DNA of 64,000 nucleotides from Labilibaculum sp. DW002 (GCF_029029525.1 NZ_JAKJSC010000002.1:372001-436000), one strand, 5' to 3'. Shown: positions 53,288 through 63,031, numbered from the stretch's first letter. Numbers and translations: made by a program. The notes: a model not told the origin generated them from the sequence alone.

Positions 53288-54988
53288 ATGGTGAAAAATA
53301 GAAAATTAAAAGACCTTTCTCAATTACTAATTTCAATATTAGCTTTAGTAATTGTCATTCAAGTTTTACAAGTGTATTTTTTTCGTTGGGATTTAACTTC
53401 CGAAAAAAGATATTCCCTATCGGATAACACCAAAAACTTAGTTTCTCATCTAGAAAAAGATTTGTTTTTAGAGGTTTACCTTGCCGGTGATTTACCTCAC
53501 GGATTTACAAAATTGCAGAAAGCTTGCTTGGAGATGATAGATGAATTGTCTACCTATTCCAACAGGAAGATTTCTTATGTTTTAATCAACCCGAATGATG
53601 TGGCAAATCCGCAAAAGCGAAAAGAGCTATTTGCAGAATTGGTGGATCGCGGATTGAAACCAACCAATTTGCAGGAGAAAACTACCGATGGAAGTTTGAA
53701 ACAAAAGCTAATTGTTCCTGGAATAATCATTCACGACAGAGCAAAAGAAACAAGTGTTCATTTATTGAAAAGTGTAGCAGGCTTATCCGCTGATCAGAAT
53801 TTAAATCATTCGATTGAAACTTTAGAGTTTGAATTGACTTCTGCGATTCGAATGCTTCAGAATACTGCACCTAAAGAAATTGCTTTTCTTACTGGTCATG
53901 GCGAATTGGGCGAATATGAAGTAGCCGATTTTACAGCATCTCTTTTGCAGCGTTATGAGGTGAAAAGAATAAAGGCACAGGATTTAAATGGAGAGAGAAA
54001 TCGTTTTTCAGCTTTGGTAATTGCACAGCCTAGCAATGAATTTTCAAGAGAAGATAAATATCACATCGACCAGTACGTGATGAATGGAGGAAGTGTGTTG
54101 TGGTTGGTTGATGAGGTTCGTGCCTCAATGGATAGTTTGGTAACAAAGGAAACTACGATGGCCTTTTATCAACCATTAAATTTTGAAGATCAACTGTTCA
54201 AATATGGCGTTCGTATTAATCCCGATTTGGTGATGGATGTTCACAGTCAGTTGATTCCAGTTCAAACAGCATTGCCTGGTCAGCCTGCTAAGTTTACGCC
54301 TGCACCTTGGTATTATTCTCCTTTGTTGGCAGCCCCCGATTCGCATCCAATTACTCGAAAATTGAATGTAGTAAAAGCAGAGTTCGCGAATTCAATTGAT
54401 TTCGTGGGTGATAATAAGAAAATCAGAAAACAGGTTTTATTGATGACGTCGGATTACACCAGATTAGAAAAAGTACCAAAACCAATCAGTTTAGATATTG
54501 TAAATCGAAAGATGGATGCTTCCGATTTCCCTGCTGGACGAAAGAATATTGCTGTTTTATTGGAAGGTGAATTTCCTTCAGTTTTTCAGAATCGAATTTG
54601 GAAAGGAATCAACAAAAGTGAGTTTAAAAGCGAAAGCACTCCAACTAAAATGATTGTAATTTCTGATGGTGATTTGATTAAGAACAGAGTTAGAGGAACT
54701 GGAAATAACAGACAGATTGAGGCTTTGGGATACGATAGATATTCACGAAAAACATATGGAAATCGTAGTTTCTTACTTAATTGTATCGATTATTTATGCG
54801 ACGATAGTGGGTGGATGGAGTTAAGATCAAGAGAAGTGAAATTGCGAATGCTAGACAAAACAAAAATTCGTTCGGAAAGATTATTTTGGCAGTTAGTTAA
54901 TGTTTTATTACCTCTTATTTTTTTACTTATTTTTGGTATTATCCGCTTTTATCTTCGAAAGCGAAAATTTGCGTCTTCTAGTAACTAG
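53288..54988 (+). CDS. gldG: Gliding-type ABC transporter protein GldG
   Basis: This 566-aa protein has one helix at each end, N-terminal about residues 14-37 and C-terminal LLPLIFLLIFGIIRFYL, around a large periplasmic part with the ABC-transporter-auxiliary fold. Typical segments are WDLTSEKRYSLSDNT, VYLAGDLPHGF, EIAFLTGHGELGEYE and SSVLWLVDEVR-like GGSVLWLVDEV. I prefer ATG 53288; a TTG at 53276 directly after the gldF stop is the alternative. It is the second gene of the gldFG pair. The ATPase partner GldA is not in the window. Confidence 0.9.
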   Translation: MVKNRKLKDLSQLLISILALVIVIQVLQVYFFRWDLTSEKRYSLSDNTKNLVSHLEKDLFLEVYLAGDLPHGFTKLQKACLEMIDELSTYSNRKISYVLINPNDVANPQKRKELFAELVDRGLKPTNLQEKTTDGSLKQKLIVPGIIIHDRAKETSVHLLKSVAGLSADQNLNHSIETLEFELTSAIRMLQNTAPKEIAFLTGHGELGEYEVADFTASLLQRYEVKRIKAQDLNGERNRFSALVIAQPSNEFSREDKYHIDQYVMNGGSVLWLVDEVRASMDSLVTKETTMAFYQPLNFEDQLFKYGVRINPDLVMDVHSQLIPVQTALPGQPAKFTPAPWYYSPLLAAPDSHPITRKLNVVKAEFANSIDFVGDNKKIRKQVLLMTSDYTRLEKVPKPISLDIVNRKMDASDFPAGRKNIAVLLEGEFPSVFQNRIWKGINKSEFKSESTPTKMIVISDGDLIKNRVRGTGNNRQIEALGYDRYSRKTYGNRSFLLNCIDYLCDDSGWMELRSREVKLRMLDKTKIRSERLFWQLVNVLLPLIFLLIFGIIRFYLRKRKFASSSN

Positions 54989-55295
54989 ATTTCTCCTGAT
55001 AAATATTAATTTTGCCATCACCAAAAATGAAAGTTTAGAATCGATTCGCGATCTAATATTTTATTTTGTTATGATTTTTACCATGGTGCAAATATGTTTT
55101 TTTAAGGTAAATTGCCTACCTTCAATTAAATAGTGATTCTGTTTATCTGAATTGCTATCGTTTTTTGAATGAAGAAGATCAAGTTTACCTAATAAATTTG
55201 TATATTCACCACTTATTATTTGCCCTAAATCACATTCCTAAAATGGAAAAGGTAAACGGGTTGAAAATTGAATTATTGGTTAATTTTTAAATATT
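54989..55295. other. Intergenic region upstream of dnaN
   Basis: No gene is seen in this 307-bp AT-rich stretch. The only clear signal is a perfect -7 box TAAATTTG at 55193-55200, with TTTG at 55164-55167 (25-nt gap, slightly long). It would give a dnaN leader of about 90 nt. Confidence 0.45.
55193..55200 (+). promoter_or_regulatory. Putative dnaN promoter, -7 box
   Basis: TAAATTTG matches TAnnTTTG and lies about 95 bp upstream of the dnaN start. Confidence 0.45.
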
Positions 55296-56432
55296 ATGCA
55301 AATGAAATTTGTAGTATCAAGTACTGAGATTTTAGGACACATTCAAGCTATTAGCCGTGTTATTAGTAACAAAAATACGCTTCCAATTCTAGATAACTTT
55401 CTATTTGAATTGAAAGATGGTGAGCTTGTAGCAACTGCTTCTGACTTGGAAACGACTTTAATTACAACAATTCCATTGGATGCTTCTGAAGGAGAAGGTG
55501 TAATTGCTCTTCCGGCAAAAATTTTAACTGATACTTTAAAAGAATTTCCTGAGCAACCATTAACATTCGAAGTTGATTCGACCTCCTTGGCGGTAAAAAT
55601 TACATCAGAAAATGGTGTGTTTAGTATCGTTGGTCAGAATGGCGAAGACTTTCCTAAACTACCAGAAAGAGAAGAGTCAAATCTTGTAAATATTACTGTT
55701 GCTAGTGAAGTGCTATTGAAAGGTGTAAACAAAACTTTGTTTGCTACTGCTGATGATGAGCTTCGTCCTGTAATGAATGGTATTTTTATCGAGTTGAATA
55801 ATAATGACCTTACTTTTGTAGCTTCTGATGCTCACAAGTTGGTTCGTTACAAGCGTCTTGATGGTCGTTCAGAAGTTGAGTCTTCATTTATTCTTCCAAA
55901 GAAGCCTGCTTCATTGCTTCGTAACATTCTTCCAAAAGAGGAGAATCCGGTTTTGGTTGAGTTTGATGATAAGAATGCATTTTTCACACTTTCTAATTAC
56001 AAGTTGATTTGTCGTTTAGTTGAAGGTAAATATCCAAGTTATGGTTCTGTTATTCCTACGAATAACCCATTCAAATTGACGATTGATCGTGTTGAGCTAT
56101 ATAATACACTTAAGCGTGTATCTGTATTCTCAAACCCTGCGAGTAACTTAATCAAGTTTGAATTGAACCAAAATGAATTAGTTGTTTCAGCTCAGGATAT
56201 CGATTTCTCTATTTCAGCTCGCGAGAAATTAATGTGTCAGTACGAAGGAGAAGCTTTAGAGATCGGATTTAAATCAGTATTCCTTTTGGAAATCCTTCAG
56301 AATATATCTTCAGCTAATGTTGTGGTTGCATTGTCTGACCCAACTCGTGCAGGTTTATTCTTACCATACGATAACGAAAATGCAGATGAGGATGTATTGA
56401 TGTTATTAATGCCAATGATGATCAATGCATAA
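55296..56432 (+). CDS. dnaN: DNA polymerase III beta sliding clamp
   Basis: This is the ring-shaped processivity clamp of the replicase. The 378 aa contain the three repeated clamp domains; recognisable pieces are NTLPILDNFLFEL, LATALIT-like SDLETTLITTIPL, DELRPVMNGIFIEL, ASDAHKLVRYK and the C-terminal LMLLMPMMI. The ATG at 55296 or the one 6 bases later could start it. Arginine CGT codons dominate, as in ftcD, suggesting strong expression. dnaA and recF are not adjacent, so this is not the classical origin cluster. Confidence 0.96.
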   Translation: MQMKFVVSSTEILGHIQAISRVISNKNTLPILDNFLFELKDGELVATASDLETTLITTIPLDASEGEGVIALPAKILTDTLKEFPEQPLTFEVDSTSLAVKITSENGVFSIVGQNGEDFPKLPEREESNLVNITVASEVLLKGVNKTLFATADDELRPVMNGIFIELNNNDLTFVASDAHKLVRYKRLDGRSEVESSFILPKKPASLLRNILPKEENPVLVEFDDKNAFFTLSNYKLICRLVEGKYPSYGSVIPTNNPFKLTIDRVELYNTLKRVSVFSNPASNLIKFELNQNELVVSAQDIDFSISAREKLMCQYEGEALEIGFKSVFLLEILQNISSANVVVALSDPTRAGLFLPYDNENADEDVLMLLMPMMINA

Positions 56433-56459
56433 AGAAGAAAAGATGATTAAAAAATAAAA

Positions 56460-56494
56460 TAAACCCAGCAGAATCTAATTTTCTGTTGGGTTTT
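56460..56494 (+). terminator. Terminator of dnaN
   Basis: AAACCCAGCAGAA / TTCTGTTGGGTTT is a long stem with a G-U pair, followed by TTTATATTTTT. Confidence 0.85.
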
Positions 56495-56533
56495 ATATTT
56501 TTGTAGCATAAGCTAATATTTCATACGCAAACC

Positions 56534-57301
56534 ATGAAATTGAATTTGAAAAACCCGATTGCATTCTTCGATTTAGAAACAACGGGCTTAAATGTATCAA
56601 AAGACCGAATTGTTGAGATTGCTATCGTAAAGATCAGCCCCAATGGCAATGAGGAAACTAAAACTTACCGTATAAATCCAACTATTCCTATTCCCAAAGA
56701 ATCATCGGCCATACATGGTATTAGTGATGAGGATGTAAAAGATGAACCGACATTCAAGGAAATAGGTAAGACTATTGCTAAGTATATTGAAGGTTGTGAT
56801 TTAGCCGGATACAATTCAAATCGATTTGATATTCCTTTATTGGCAGAAGAATTTCTTCGTGCTGATATTGATGTTGACATGAGAAAGCGCAAGTTTGTTG
56901 ATGTGCAAACAATTTTCCATAAAATGGAGCAGCGTACTTTAATTGCAGCATATAAATTTTACTGTGGTAAAGATCTTGAAGGTGCTCACGGTGCTGAAGC
57001 CGATACTGTAGCAACTTATGAAGTCTTAAAATCTCAGCTTGACAAGTATGAGGAGCTAGAGAATGATATTGATTATTTATCGAAGTTCTCGACTCAAAAT
57101 AAAAATGCCGATTTTGCAGGCATGATTGTGTTTGATAAGAAAGGGGTTGAGACGTTTAACTTTGGTAAAAATAAAGGTAAAGCTGTAGAGGAGGTTTTAA
57201 AAGAGCAACCAGGTTACTATGGTTGGATCATGAACAATGATTTTCCTCTTTATACAAAGAAAGTATTGACTGAAATAAAACTTAGAAATTTTAATATGTA
57301 A
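56534..57301 (+). CDS. DnaQ-like 3'-5' exonuclease (DEDDh)
   Basis: This exonuclease of the epsilon-subunit type shows the DEDDh motifs in order: FFDLETTGL (Asp, Glu), GYNSNRFDIPLL (Asp) and HGAEADTVAT (His, Asp). The N-terminal 170 aa form the nuclease. The last 85 aa hold a small domain with FNFGKNKGKAVEEVL and YGWIMNNDFPLYTK, like the C-terminal unit of exodeoxyribonuclease X-type proteins. Position after dnaN suits a proofreading or repair role. The next gene starts 33 bp downstream. Confidence 0.9.
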   Translation: MKLNLKNPIAFFDLETTGLNVSKDRIVEIAIVKISPNGNEETKTYRINPTIPIPKESSAIHGISDEDVKDEPTFKEIGKTIAKYIEGCDLAGYNSNRFDIPLLAEEFLRADIDVDMRKRKFVDVQTIFHKMEQRTLIAAYKFYCGKDLEGAHGAEADTVATYEVLKSQLDKYEELENDIDYLSKFSTQNKNADFAGMIVFDKKGVETFNFGKNKGKAVEEVLKEQPGYYGWIMNNDFPLYTKKVLTEIKLRNFNM

Positions 57302-57334
57302 GCACTTTGTGCGAACGAATTAATTGGATTAGAG

Positions 57335-57946
57335 ATGAAGATATTAGCGATTGGAAGAAATTATGTAGATCATGCAAAAGAGTTGAACAATCCGGTACCA
57401 AAGGAACCAGTAGTTTTTTCTATGCCCGATTCTGCACTTTTGAAAAGTAACAACGATTTTTATTACCCGGATTTCTCAAAGGATATTCATCACGAAGTAG
57501 AAGTTGTGGTAAAGATTAATAGAGTAGGGAAAAATATTCCAATCGAATTTGCCCATCGTTATTACGAAGAATTGGCTTTAGGAATTGATTTTACGGCACG
57601 TGATATTCAGGCAGAATGTAAGAAGAAAGGCTTACCATGGGAAAAAGCTAAGGCTTTTGATGGTGCTGCCCCAATTAGTAAGTTCATCAACAAGGATCAA
57701 TTTAAAGATGTGAATCAAATGGATTTCCATTTGGATATCAATGGCAAGAGAGTACAAACTGGAAATACTTCCAATATGATATTTTCAATCGATTATTTAA
57801 TCAGTTACCTATCGAAATATTTTACGCTTAAAATTGGTGATTTGATTTATACTGGTACACCGGAAGGTGTAGGACCAGTTAAAATAGGAGATCATTTGGA
57901 AGGTGAGTTAGAAGGTGAAAAACTTCTTGATTTTCACGTTAAATAA
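57335..57946 (+). CDS. Fumarylacetoacetate hydrolase-family protein
   Basis: This 203-aa FAH-fold enzyme is of the short YcgM/FAHD1 type, which includes acylpyruvate hydrolases and oxaloacetate decarboxylases. The metal site is formed by HHEVEVVVKI (two Glu) and a downstream Asp in LGIDFTARDIQAEC. The C-terminal YTGTPEGVGPVKIGDHL is the family signature. Substrate is not known; short FAHD1-like members often act as housekeeping clean-up enzymes. A terminator follows, so it may end a unit starting at the exonuclease. Confidence 0.88.
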   Translation: MKILAIGRNYVDHAKELNNPVPKEPVVFSMPDSALLKSNNDFYYPDFSKDIHHEVEVVVKINRVGKNIPIEFAHRYYEELALGIDFTARDIQAECKKKGLPWEKAKAFDGAAPISKFINKDQFKDVNQMDFHLDINGKRVQTGNTSNMIFSIDYLISYLSKYFTLKIGDLIYTGTPEGVGPVKIGDHLEGELEGEKLLDFHVK

Positions 57947-57983
57947 GCCAATTACCGTATAAATTCTGTATTTAATCAGTTAA

Positions 57984-58016
57984 ATAGCCGGAGCATTATT
58001 GTTTCCGGCTATTTTT
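57984..58016 (+). terminator. Terminator of the FAH-family gene
   Basis: ATAGCCGGA / TCCGGCTAT is a perfect 9-bp stem with an 11-nt loop, followed by TTTTATAT. Confidence 0.85.
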
Positions 58017-58144
58017 ATATAAACAATTGAAAGGTAACTAGTTTAGTCCTTTTTGAATTAGCTTTAATTCTTATTTTCATGATTTTTAAGACTTTAGCCT
58101 TTTGTCTTTGCTTGGCAAACGTTTTAATAGTTGAGAAACATCAC

Positions 58145-58152
58145 TATATTTG
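58145..58152 (+). promoter_or_regulatory. Putative promoter of the acyl-CoA ligase gene, -7 box
   Basis: TATATTTG matches TAnnTTTG, 28 bp before the start codon. No well-spaced -33 box is seen. Confidence 0.45.
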
Positions 58153-58179
58153 CGGTAGTATTACAACTAAAAGACTTTT

Positions 58180-59976
58180 ATGGAATATCAGCATTGGGGG
58201 AAATTAATTCGCAACCGTATTGAAAAATATACGGATGGAATTGCCATGCACTACAAGGATGAGAAGAGTGGCGAGTGGGTTGGTGTAAGCTGGACTGAAT
58301 TCGGATTACAAATACGTCAAATATCAAAAGCTTTAATAAAGGTTGGTGTGGGAGAAAAGCAGATGGCTGCTATTTTTTCTCAAAACATGCCAGAATGGAT
58401 TACTGCTGACCTTGCAATTATGTGTTTGCGAGGAGTTACTGTGCCAATATATCCTACAAATTCAGCAAAAGAAGCTGAATATATTGTAGAGGATTCTCAA
58501 GCACAAGTAATATTCGTTGGCGAGCAAGAGCAATACGATCGCACAATGGAATTTATTGATCGTGTGCCTCATGTAAAAATGGTGGTTGCTTTCGATAAGG
58601 ATGTAGTCTTGTCTGATTTTGATCGTTCAATGCATTGGGATGAATTCCTTATTTTTGGGAAGAATTCTAAAATGGGGCCTGAGTTTGAAGACCGCTTTGA
58701 AAGAGCAGAATTGGATGATTTAGCGACTCTTATTTACACATCGGGAACTACCGGTGAACCTAAAGGTGTGATGATAGATCACAACAATATTACATCTGTT
58801 CTTCGATCTCATGATATTGAACTCGATTTAACTGATGATGAAGTGTCTTTGAGTTTTTTACCCTTAAGTCATGTTTATGAACGTGGCTGGACTTTTTTCT
58901 GTTTGCACAGAGGGTTTAAGATCTATTTTAATCGTGATCCAAAGCAGATTGGACCAACAATGAAAGAGGCCAGACCAACTATAATGTGTACGGTACCTCG
59001 TATCTATGAGAAAATATATTCGGCTATTCAGGATAAGAGTAAATCGGCATCTCCTCTTAAACAAAAGCTAATTAATTGGGCTATCCAAACAGGTGGAAAG
59101 TACAATAACGATTATCAATTAATTGAAAAAAAGATTCCTTTAGGATTGAAATTGAAGTTCAAGCTTGCTGACAAATTAGTTTTAAGCAAATTTCGTGATA
59201 TTTTTGGGGGACGTATCAACTTTACCCCATGTGGAGGGGCCCCATTATCATCAGAAATTATTGCATTTTTCCATTCTGTGGGAATTAATGTGAAAATGGG
59301 CTATGGTTTAACGGAAACTATGGCGACTGTTTGTCTTTATGGCGATACGCATATTGATTTTAATACCACAGGAAAAACATTGAATGGTGTTGAAATTAAG
59401 ATTGGAGCTAATGATGAAATCATGGTGAAAGGTCCTGGAGTGATGCGTGGTTACTATAAAAAGCCTGAAGAAACGGCTAAAGTAATGAAAGATGGCTGGT
59501 TTTGTACAGGTGACGCAGGCAAAATTGATGAGAATGGAAATCTGACAATCACAGATAGAATCAAGGATTTGATGAAGACCTCGGGAGGAAAATATGTTGC
59601 TCCTCAGAAGTTGGAAACAACCCTTGTAAATGACCAATTTATTGAGCAAGTTGCTGTAATTGGTGATTGTAAAAAGTATGTAACAGCATTAGCCGTTCCA
59701 GCCTTTGAACCTTTAGCACAATATGCGAAAAAGCACAATATTTCATTTGAATCGATTGAAGATTTAATTGCTAATTCGCAGATTGTTGAGTTCTTTGAAA
59801 AGCGATTTGAAGATATGCAAAAGGAATTTTCTCGATTCGAAAAGATTAAGAAATTTACGCTTCTACCTAAAGAGTTTTCTATGGAGGCCGGAGAAATAAC
59901 TTCAACGCTTAAACTAAAGCGAAAAGTGATTCAAGAAAAGTATAAACATCTTATCGAAAAGATGTATAAGGACTAG
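58180..59976 (+). CDS. Long-chain acyl-CoA synthetase (AMP-forming)
   Basis: This ANL-superfamily ligase of 598 aa (COG1022 group) activates fatty acids with ATP and CoA. Motifs are the P-loop LIYTSGTTGEPKGVMI, the A5 motif YGLTET, DGWFCTGDAG and the hinge/A10 region DRIKDLMKTSGGKYVAPQKLE. There is no signal peptide, so it acts in the cytoplasm or at the inner membrane. It is a single gene with its own promoter and terminator. Chain-length preference cannot be read from the sequence. Confidence 0.92.
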   Translation: MEYQHWGKLIRNRIEKYTDGIAMHYKDEKSGEWVGVSWTEFGLQIRQISKALIKVGVGEKQMAAIFSQNMPEWITADLAIMCLRGVTVPIYPTNSAKEAEYIVEDSQAQVIFVGEQEQYDRTMEFIDRVPHVKMVVAFDKDVVLSDFDRSMHWDEFLIFGKNSKMGPEFEDRFERAELDDLATLIYTSGTTGEPKGVMIDHNNITSVLRSHDIELDLTDDEVSLSFLPLSHVYERGWTFFCLHRGFKIYFNRDPKQIGPTMKEARPTIMCTVPRIYEKIYSAIQDKSKSASPLKQKLINWAIQTGGKYNNDYQLIEKKIPLGLKLKFKLADKLVLSKFRDIFGGRINFTPCGGAPLSSEIIAFFHSVGINVKMGYGLTETMATVCLYGDTHIDFNTTGKTLNGVEIKIGANDEIMVKGPGVMRGYYKKPEETAKVMKDGWFCTGDAGKIDENGNLTITDRIKDLMKTSGGKYVAPQKLETTLVNDQFIEQVAVIGDCKKYVTALAVPAFEPLAQYAKKHNISFESIEDLIANSQIVEFFEKRFEDMQKEFSRFEKIKKFTLLPKEFSMEAGEITSTLKLKRKVIQEKYKHLIEKMYKD

Positions 59977-60001
59977 ATAAGCCCACCAGTTTATTTATAC
60001 T

Positions 60002-60038
60002 AACTCCGATGGAATTAATTTTCTACCGGAGTTTTTTT
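60002..60038 (+). terminator. Terminator of the acyl-CoA synthetase gene
   Basis: AACTCCG / CGGAGTT is extended by an inner GGAA/TTC part and followed by eight T. Confidence 0.85.
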
Positions 60039-60052
60039 TATCTGATTTGTTT

Positions 60053-60922
60053 TTAAGCTTTTTGTGCAATCATGCCGATCCACGGACTTTCTTTTTCGAA
60101 GGGTTTTCCTTGCAGGTTAGACCAATATTCTTTCACATTAAAACCAGACTCTTCCATCATGTTAATACATCTTTTTAGAGAAAAGTAATGTTTCCAAATA
60201 TGATGAGTTCTAACTTCACCATTTGCTAATAGCATGGTGTATTTGTCTAGTCGAACTTTATCTTTTTTGTATTTAAAATGAGATTGTAATAACAAATGCT
60301 CTTCTTCACTCCAAAAGCCTTCGTCATCACTAATGTACCAAGATTGTTCTGCTTCTTCCTTTGAGAAAAAATACTTGGTAAACACATCGAAAACGATGAA
60401 TCCACCTGGTTTTAATGCCTTGTGAACTTTATTGAGAAGTATTTTTCTGTCTTCATGAGATAAGACACATAAATCTCCATAAATAAGCGTAATTACATCA
60501 AATTCATTCTGATAATCTATTTTCAGATAATCTTGGCAAATGTATTTTATTCGATATTGAAATCCTTCTGCTTGTTCTTTGGCATAATCAATAGAACTTT
60601 GCGAAATATCAATACCAGTAACATCAAATCCTTGTCCGTAAAAATTCTCACTATACAAGCCAGGTCCACATCCTAAATCAAGCAACTTGCTATCTTCCGG
60701 AAGCTTTAGATATTCGCACAGCCAAAGTACCGACTGTAAAATGTCTTGATACTTTCGTGATCCCTGATCAGATTCATCATCAAGATGTGCATTTAAAAGA
60801 TGCTCGGAGATATAAGGATCTTGCCAGAAGTTTCCATCATCTTTGGCAAATAAGGCTGGTTTTTGTGTAATTTTCTCAAGTTGAGCTAAGTCCAACAATC
60901 CTTCTGCTGATATCAATTTCAT
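60053..60922 (-). CDS. Class I SAM-dependent methyltransferase
   Basis: This 289-aa enzyme has a methyltransferase core starting near residue 80: LLDLGCGPGLYSENF is the SAM-binding motif I, VTGIDISQSS is motif II with the acidic residue, and DVITLIYGDLCVLSHED follows, then LNKVHKALKPGGFIVFDVF. About 75 N-terminal and 90 C-terminal residues are less conserved and probably hold the acceptor site. The substrate is unknown. It lies 23 bp after the MgtC-like gene on the same strand. Confidence 0.87.
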   Translation of the reverse strand: MKLISAEGLLDLAQLEKITQKPALFAKDDGNFWQDPYISEHLLNAHLDDESDQGSRKYQDILQSVLWLCEYLKLPEDSKLLDLGCGPGLYSENFYGQGFDVTGIDISQSSIDYAKEQAEGFQYRIKYICQDYLKIDYQNEFDVITLIYGDLCVLSHEDRKILLNKVHKALKPGGFIVFDVFTKYFFSKEEAEQSWYISDDEGFWSEEEHLLLQSHFKYKKDKVRLDKYTMLLANGEVRTHHIWKHYFSLKRCINMMEESGFNVKEYWSNLQGKPFEKESPWIGMIAQKA

Positions 60923-60945
60923 AATTGTGATGCGATTTTTTTGCT

Positions 60946-61653
60946 TTACAGAATTTGCTGCAATTTTACTCTTTTAATTCCTGAAATACTATTTAAATCT
61001 GAAGTCAAATCGGTCAACTTAACCTTTTCGGATATTTGCACGGTAAGGTAATAGCTAATTTTATCTTCCTCAAAGGAATGTTCTATGTCAATTGTTCTAA
61101 CCGCTACTTTGTATTTGCCTAAAATAGGAAGGAAATCATCAGAATGAACCTTTTGTCCTTGTGTATAAATGTTTAATCTTTTAATGAATTTATTTGTGAA
61201 TACTTTCTTTCCTAAAACATCAAGAACAACTAGAGCTATCAATAATATGGCCGTACCTATTATTGCTCCCATGTACATTCCAGCACCAATTGTTAATCCC
61301 AAAGCTGCAACTACCCAAATTGATGCCGCTGTAGTTAATCCTTTTACGTTTACGCCAAATTTCATAATAGCACCTGCGCCTAGAAATCCAATTCCAGAAA
61401 CAACTTGTGCCGCTATTCTTGATGGATCTCCATTTTGAAATTCAGGAAAGGTTTGAGGTACAAAAATAGAAAGTAGCATGATTAAAGTAGAGCCCATACA
61501 AATTAAAATATGAGTTCGTAAACCAGCAGGCTGTTTGTGTTTTTCTCTTTCAACACCAACAATAAAACCAATAATAAAGCTTAAAGTCAACCTGAAAAAA
61601 ATAGTTTCAGTGGTAATTTGTGTCTCAGATATTAATTGTAAAAAATAATCCAT
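60946..61653 (-). CDS. MgtC/SapB-family membrane protein
   Basis: This 235-aa protein has about four or five helices with the MgtC/SapB signature GVEREKHKQPAGLRTHILICMGSTLIM, then DPSRIAAQVVSGIGFLGAGAIM and KGLTTAASIWVVAALGLTIG. A C-terminal ACT-like cytoplasmic domain (about residues 160-235) ends in ISGIKRVKLQQI. MgtC proteins are linked to magnesium or phosphate homeostasis and ATP synthase control in pathogens; the free-living homologues are less understood. It may be co-transcribed with the methyltransferase and with nfeD upstream (31-bp gap). Confidence 0.91.
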   Translation of the reverse strand: MDYFLQLISETQITTETIFFRLTLSFIIGFIVGVEREKHKQPAGLRTHILICMGSTLIMLLSIFVPQTFPEFQNGDPSRIAAQVVSGIGFLGAGAIMKFGVNVKGLTTAASIWVVAALGLTIGAGMYMGAIIGTAILLIALVVLDVLGKKVFTNKFIKRLNIYTQGQKVHSDDFLPILGKYKVAVRTIDIEHSFEEDKISYYLTVQISEKVKLTDLTSDLNSISGIKRVKLQQIL

Positions 61654-61684
61654 TCAATATTTTTTGTAGTAGGTGATTTTTTGT

Positions 61685-63031
61685 TTAAAGTTCTTCCTCT
61701 TCTTTTCGAATAACGTATACTTGCCCAGTTTCAAAGCGGATCACTTCAATTTCAGTATCCTTGTCAAGAAAACCATCTTCCGATTTTGCATCGTAGATTT
61801 GCTTATCTATTTCTACCTTTCCTGAAGGACGAAGTACACTTAATACAATTCCGGTTTTTCCAATTAATGTTTTTGCGTGCATTTCAACACCAACGTAGCC
61901 TTCTTCAGTATTTTCAACTGTATTTAGGGCTAAGTGTCCTAAGAATGAATTAGACGCGAACAGTTTTTTACTTAGGTATAAGGATCCTAAAATTGAAGTA
62001 AACATGGAGAATACAACCAACATGATTGCGCTAAGAAGTGCTCTAATATGACGTGGTTCAAAATCGAAAGCAACATTATCAACCAAGCTAAGTGTGAGGC
62101 CAGTTATAATAAGAGTAAGCCCTGAAATTCCAGCTACACCAAAGCCAGGAATGACAAATATCTCTACGGCTAGAAGTATAACTCCAATAGCAAACAATAG
62201 AATTTCCCAGTTTTCTGCCATTCCTTCCAAATAAAGAGGAGAGAAATAAAGAACGGCTGCTATTATCGAAGCTATCAAAGGAAATCCAATTCCTGGTGAT
62301 TGCAATTCAAAATAGATGCCACCAATTAGAATCATGATGAGAATTCCTTGAAGAACAGGATTGATCATGAAATCTACCATTTCTTCAATTACCGTTGGTT
62401 CGTATTTTTTGAGGATGTATTCGCCAACACCAACTTTTTTTAATACTTCCTCTACGCTATTTGCAATGCCTTCGCAATAGCCATTTTTAATCGCTTCGTT
62501 TGGAGTGAAAGTCAGAACTTTACCTGTGTCAATAACGTTTTCAATATAAGTGCGGGGATCTACCATTGCTTCTGCTATAAGTGGATCTCTCTTCCATTTT
62601 ACAATTGTGTCACCATTCTGAATCAAAGTGTCTTTCCCATGTGATTCTGCTGTGGCTCGCATAGTCGATCGCATATACGATTGATACTTGTCAGGCATGG
62701 CTTCACCCGTTTGGTTCACAACAGTAGCAGCACCTATATTTGCTCCGGTTCGCATATAAATGCCATCGCAAGCAATTGAAATAAGTGCCCCAGCTGATGC
62801 AGCATTATTATCGATATAGACATAAACAGGTTTTTCACTATTCAAAATAGCAGTTCTAATGGAATCTGCATGAACGACCATACCACCATAGGTATTCATA
62901 TGAATCAGGAATATATCTGCGTTCCATTCTTCAGCTTCTTCGAAAGCATCTTTAGTTTGTCGCCAAACAGGAGGTCCGATATCTTGTTTTATATCAAATT
63001 TGTAAACCTTGAGTGGTGTCAATTGGAGCAA
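61685..63031 (-). CDS. nfeD: NfeD-family membrane serine protease, body frame (5' end frameshifted)
   Basis: This belongs to the long NfeD family (ClpP-like protease plus helices plus an OB-fold NfeD domain), which usually pairs with stomatin-like proteins at the membrane. The protease part has the Ser site NNAASAGALISIA and a downstream Lys in MPDKYQS. Four or five helices follow, and the OB domain is at the end (KTLIGKTGIVLSVL... PSGKVEID). The frame starts without signal peptide at a TTG (63031). The missing secretion signal is encoded one frame over at 62994-63116. A single extra base at about 63007 (AAGG for AAG) would explain it, restoring DTTQ-VYKFDIK. It is either a real inactivating mutation or a sequence error. 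Confidence 0.8.
   Translation of the reverse strand: MLQLTPLKVYKFDIKQDIGPPVWRQTKDAFEEAEEWNADIFLIHMNTYGGMVVHADSIRTAILNSEKPVYVYIDNNAASAGALISIACDGIYMRTGANIGAATVVNQTGEAMPDKYQSYMRSTMRATAESHGKDTLIQNGDTIVKWKRDPLIAEAMVDPRTYIENVIDTGKVLTFTPNEAIKNGYCEGIANSVEEVLKKVGVGEYILKKYEPTVIEEMVDFMINPVLQGILIMILIGGIYFELQSPGIGFPLIASIIAAVLYFSPLYLEGMAENWEILLFAIGVILLAVEIFVIPGFGVAGISGLTLIITGLTLSLVDNVAFDFEPRHIRALLSAIMLVVFSMFTSILGSLYLSKKLFASNSFLGHLALNTVENTEEGYVGVEMHAKTLIGKTGIVLSVLRPSGKVEIDKQIYDAKSEDGFLDKDTEIEVIRFETGQVYVIRKEEEEL

Noticed and set aside
62994-63031. Programmed frameshift in nfeD
   Set aside because: There is no slippery heptamer or downstream structure at the junction; a one-base insertion explains the data more simply, though it was kept as an open question.
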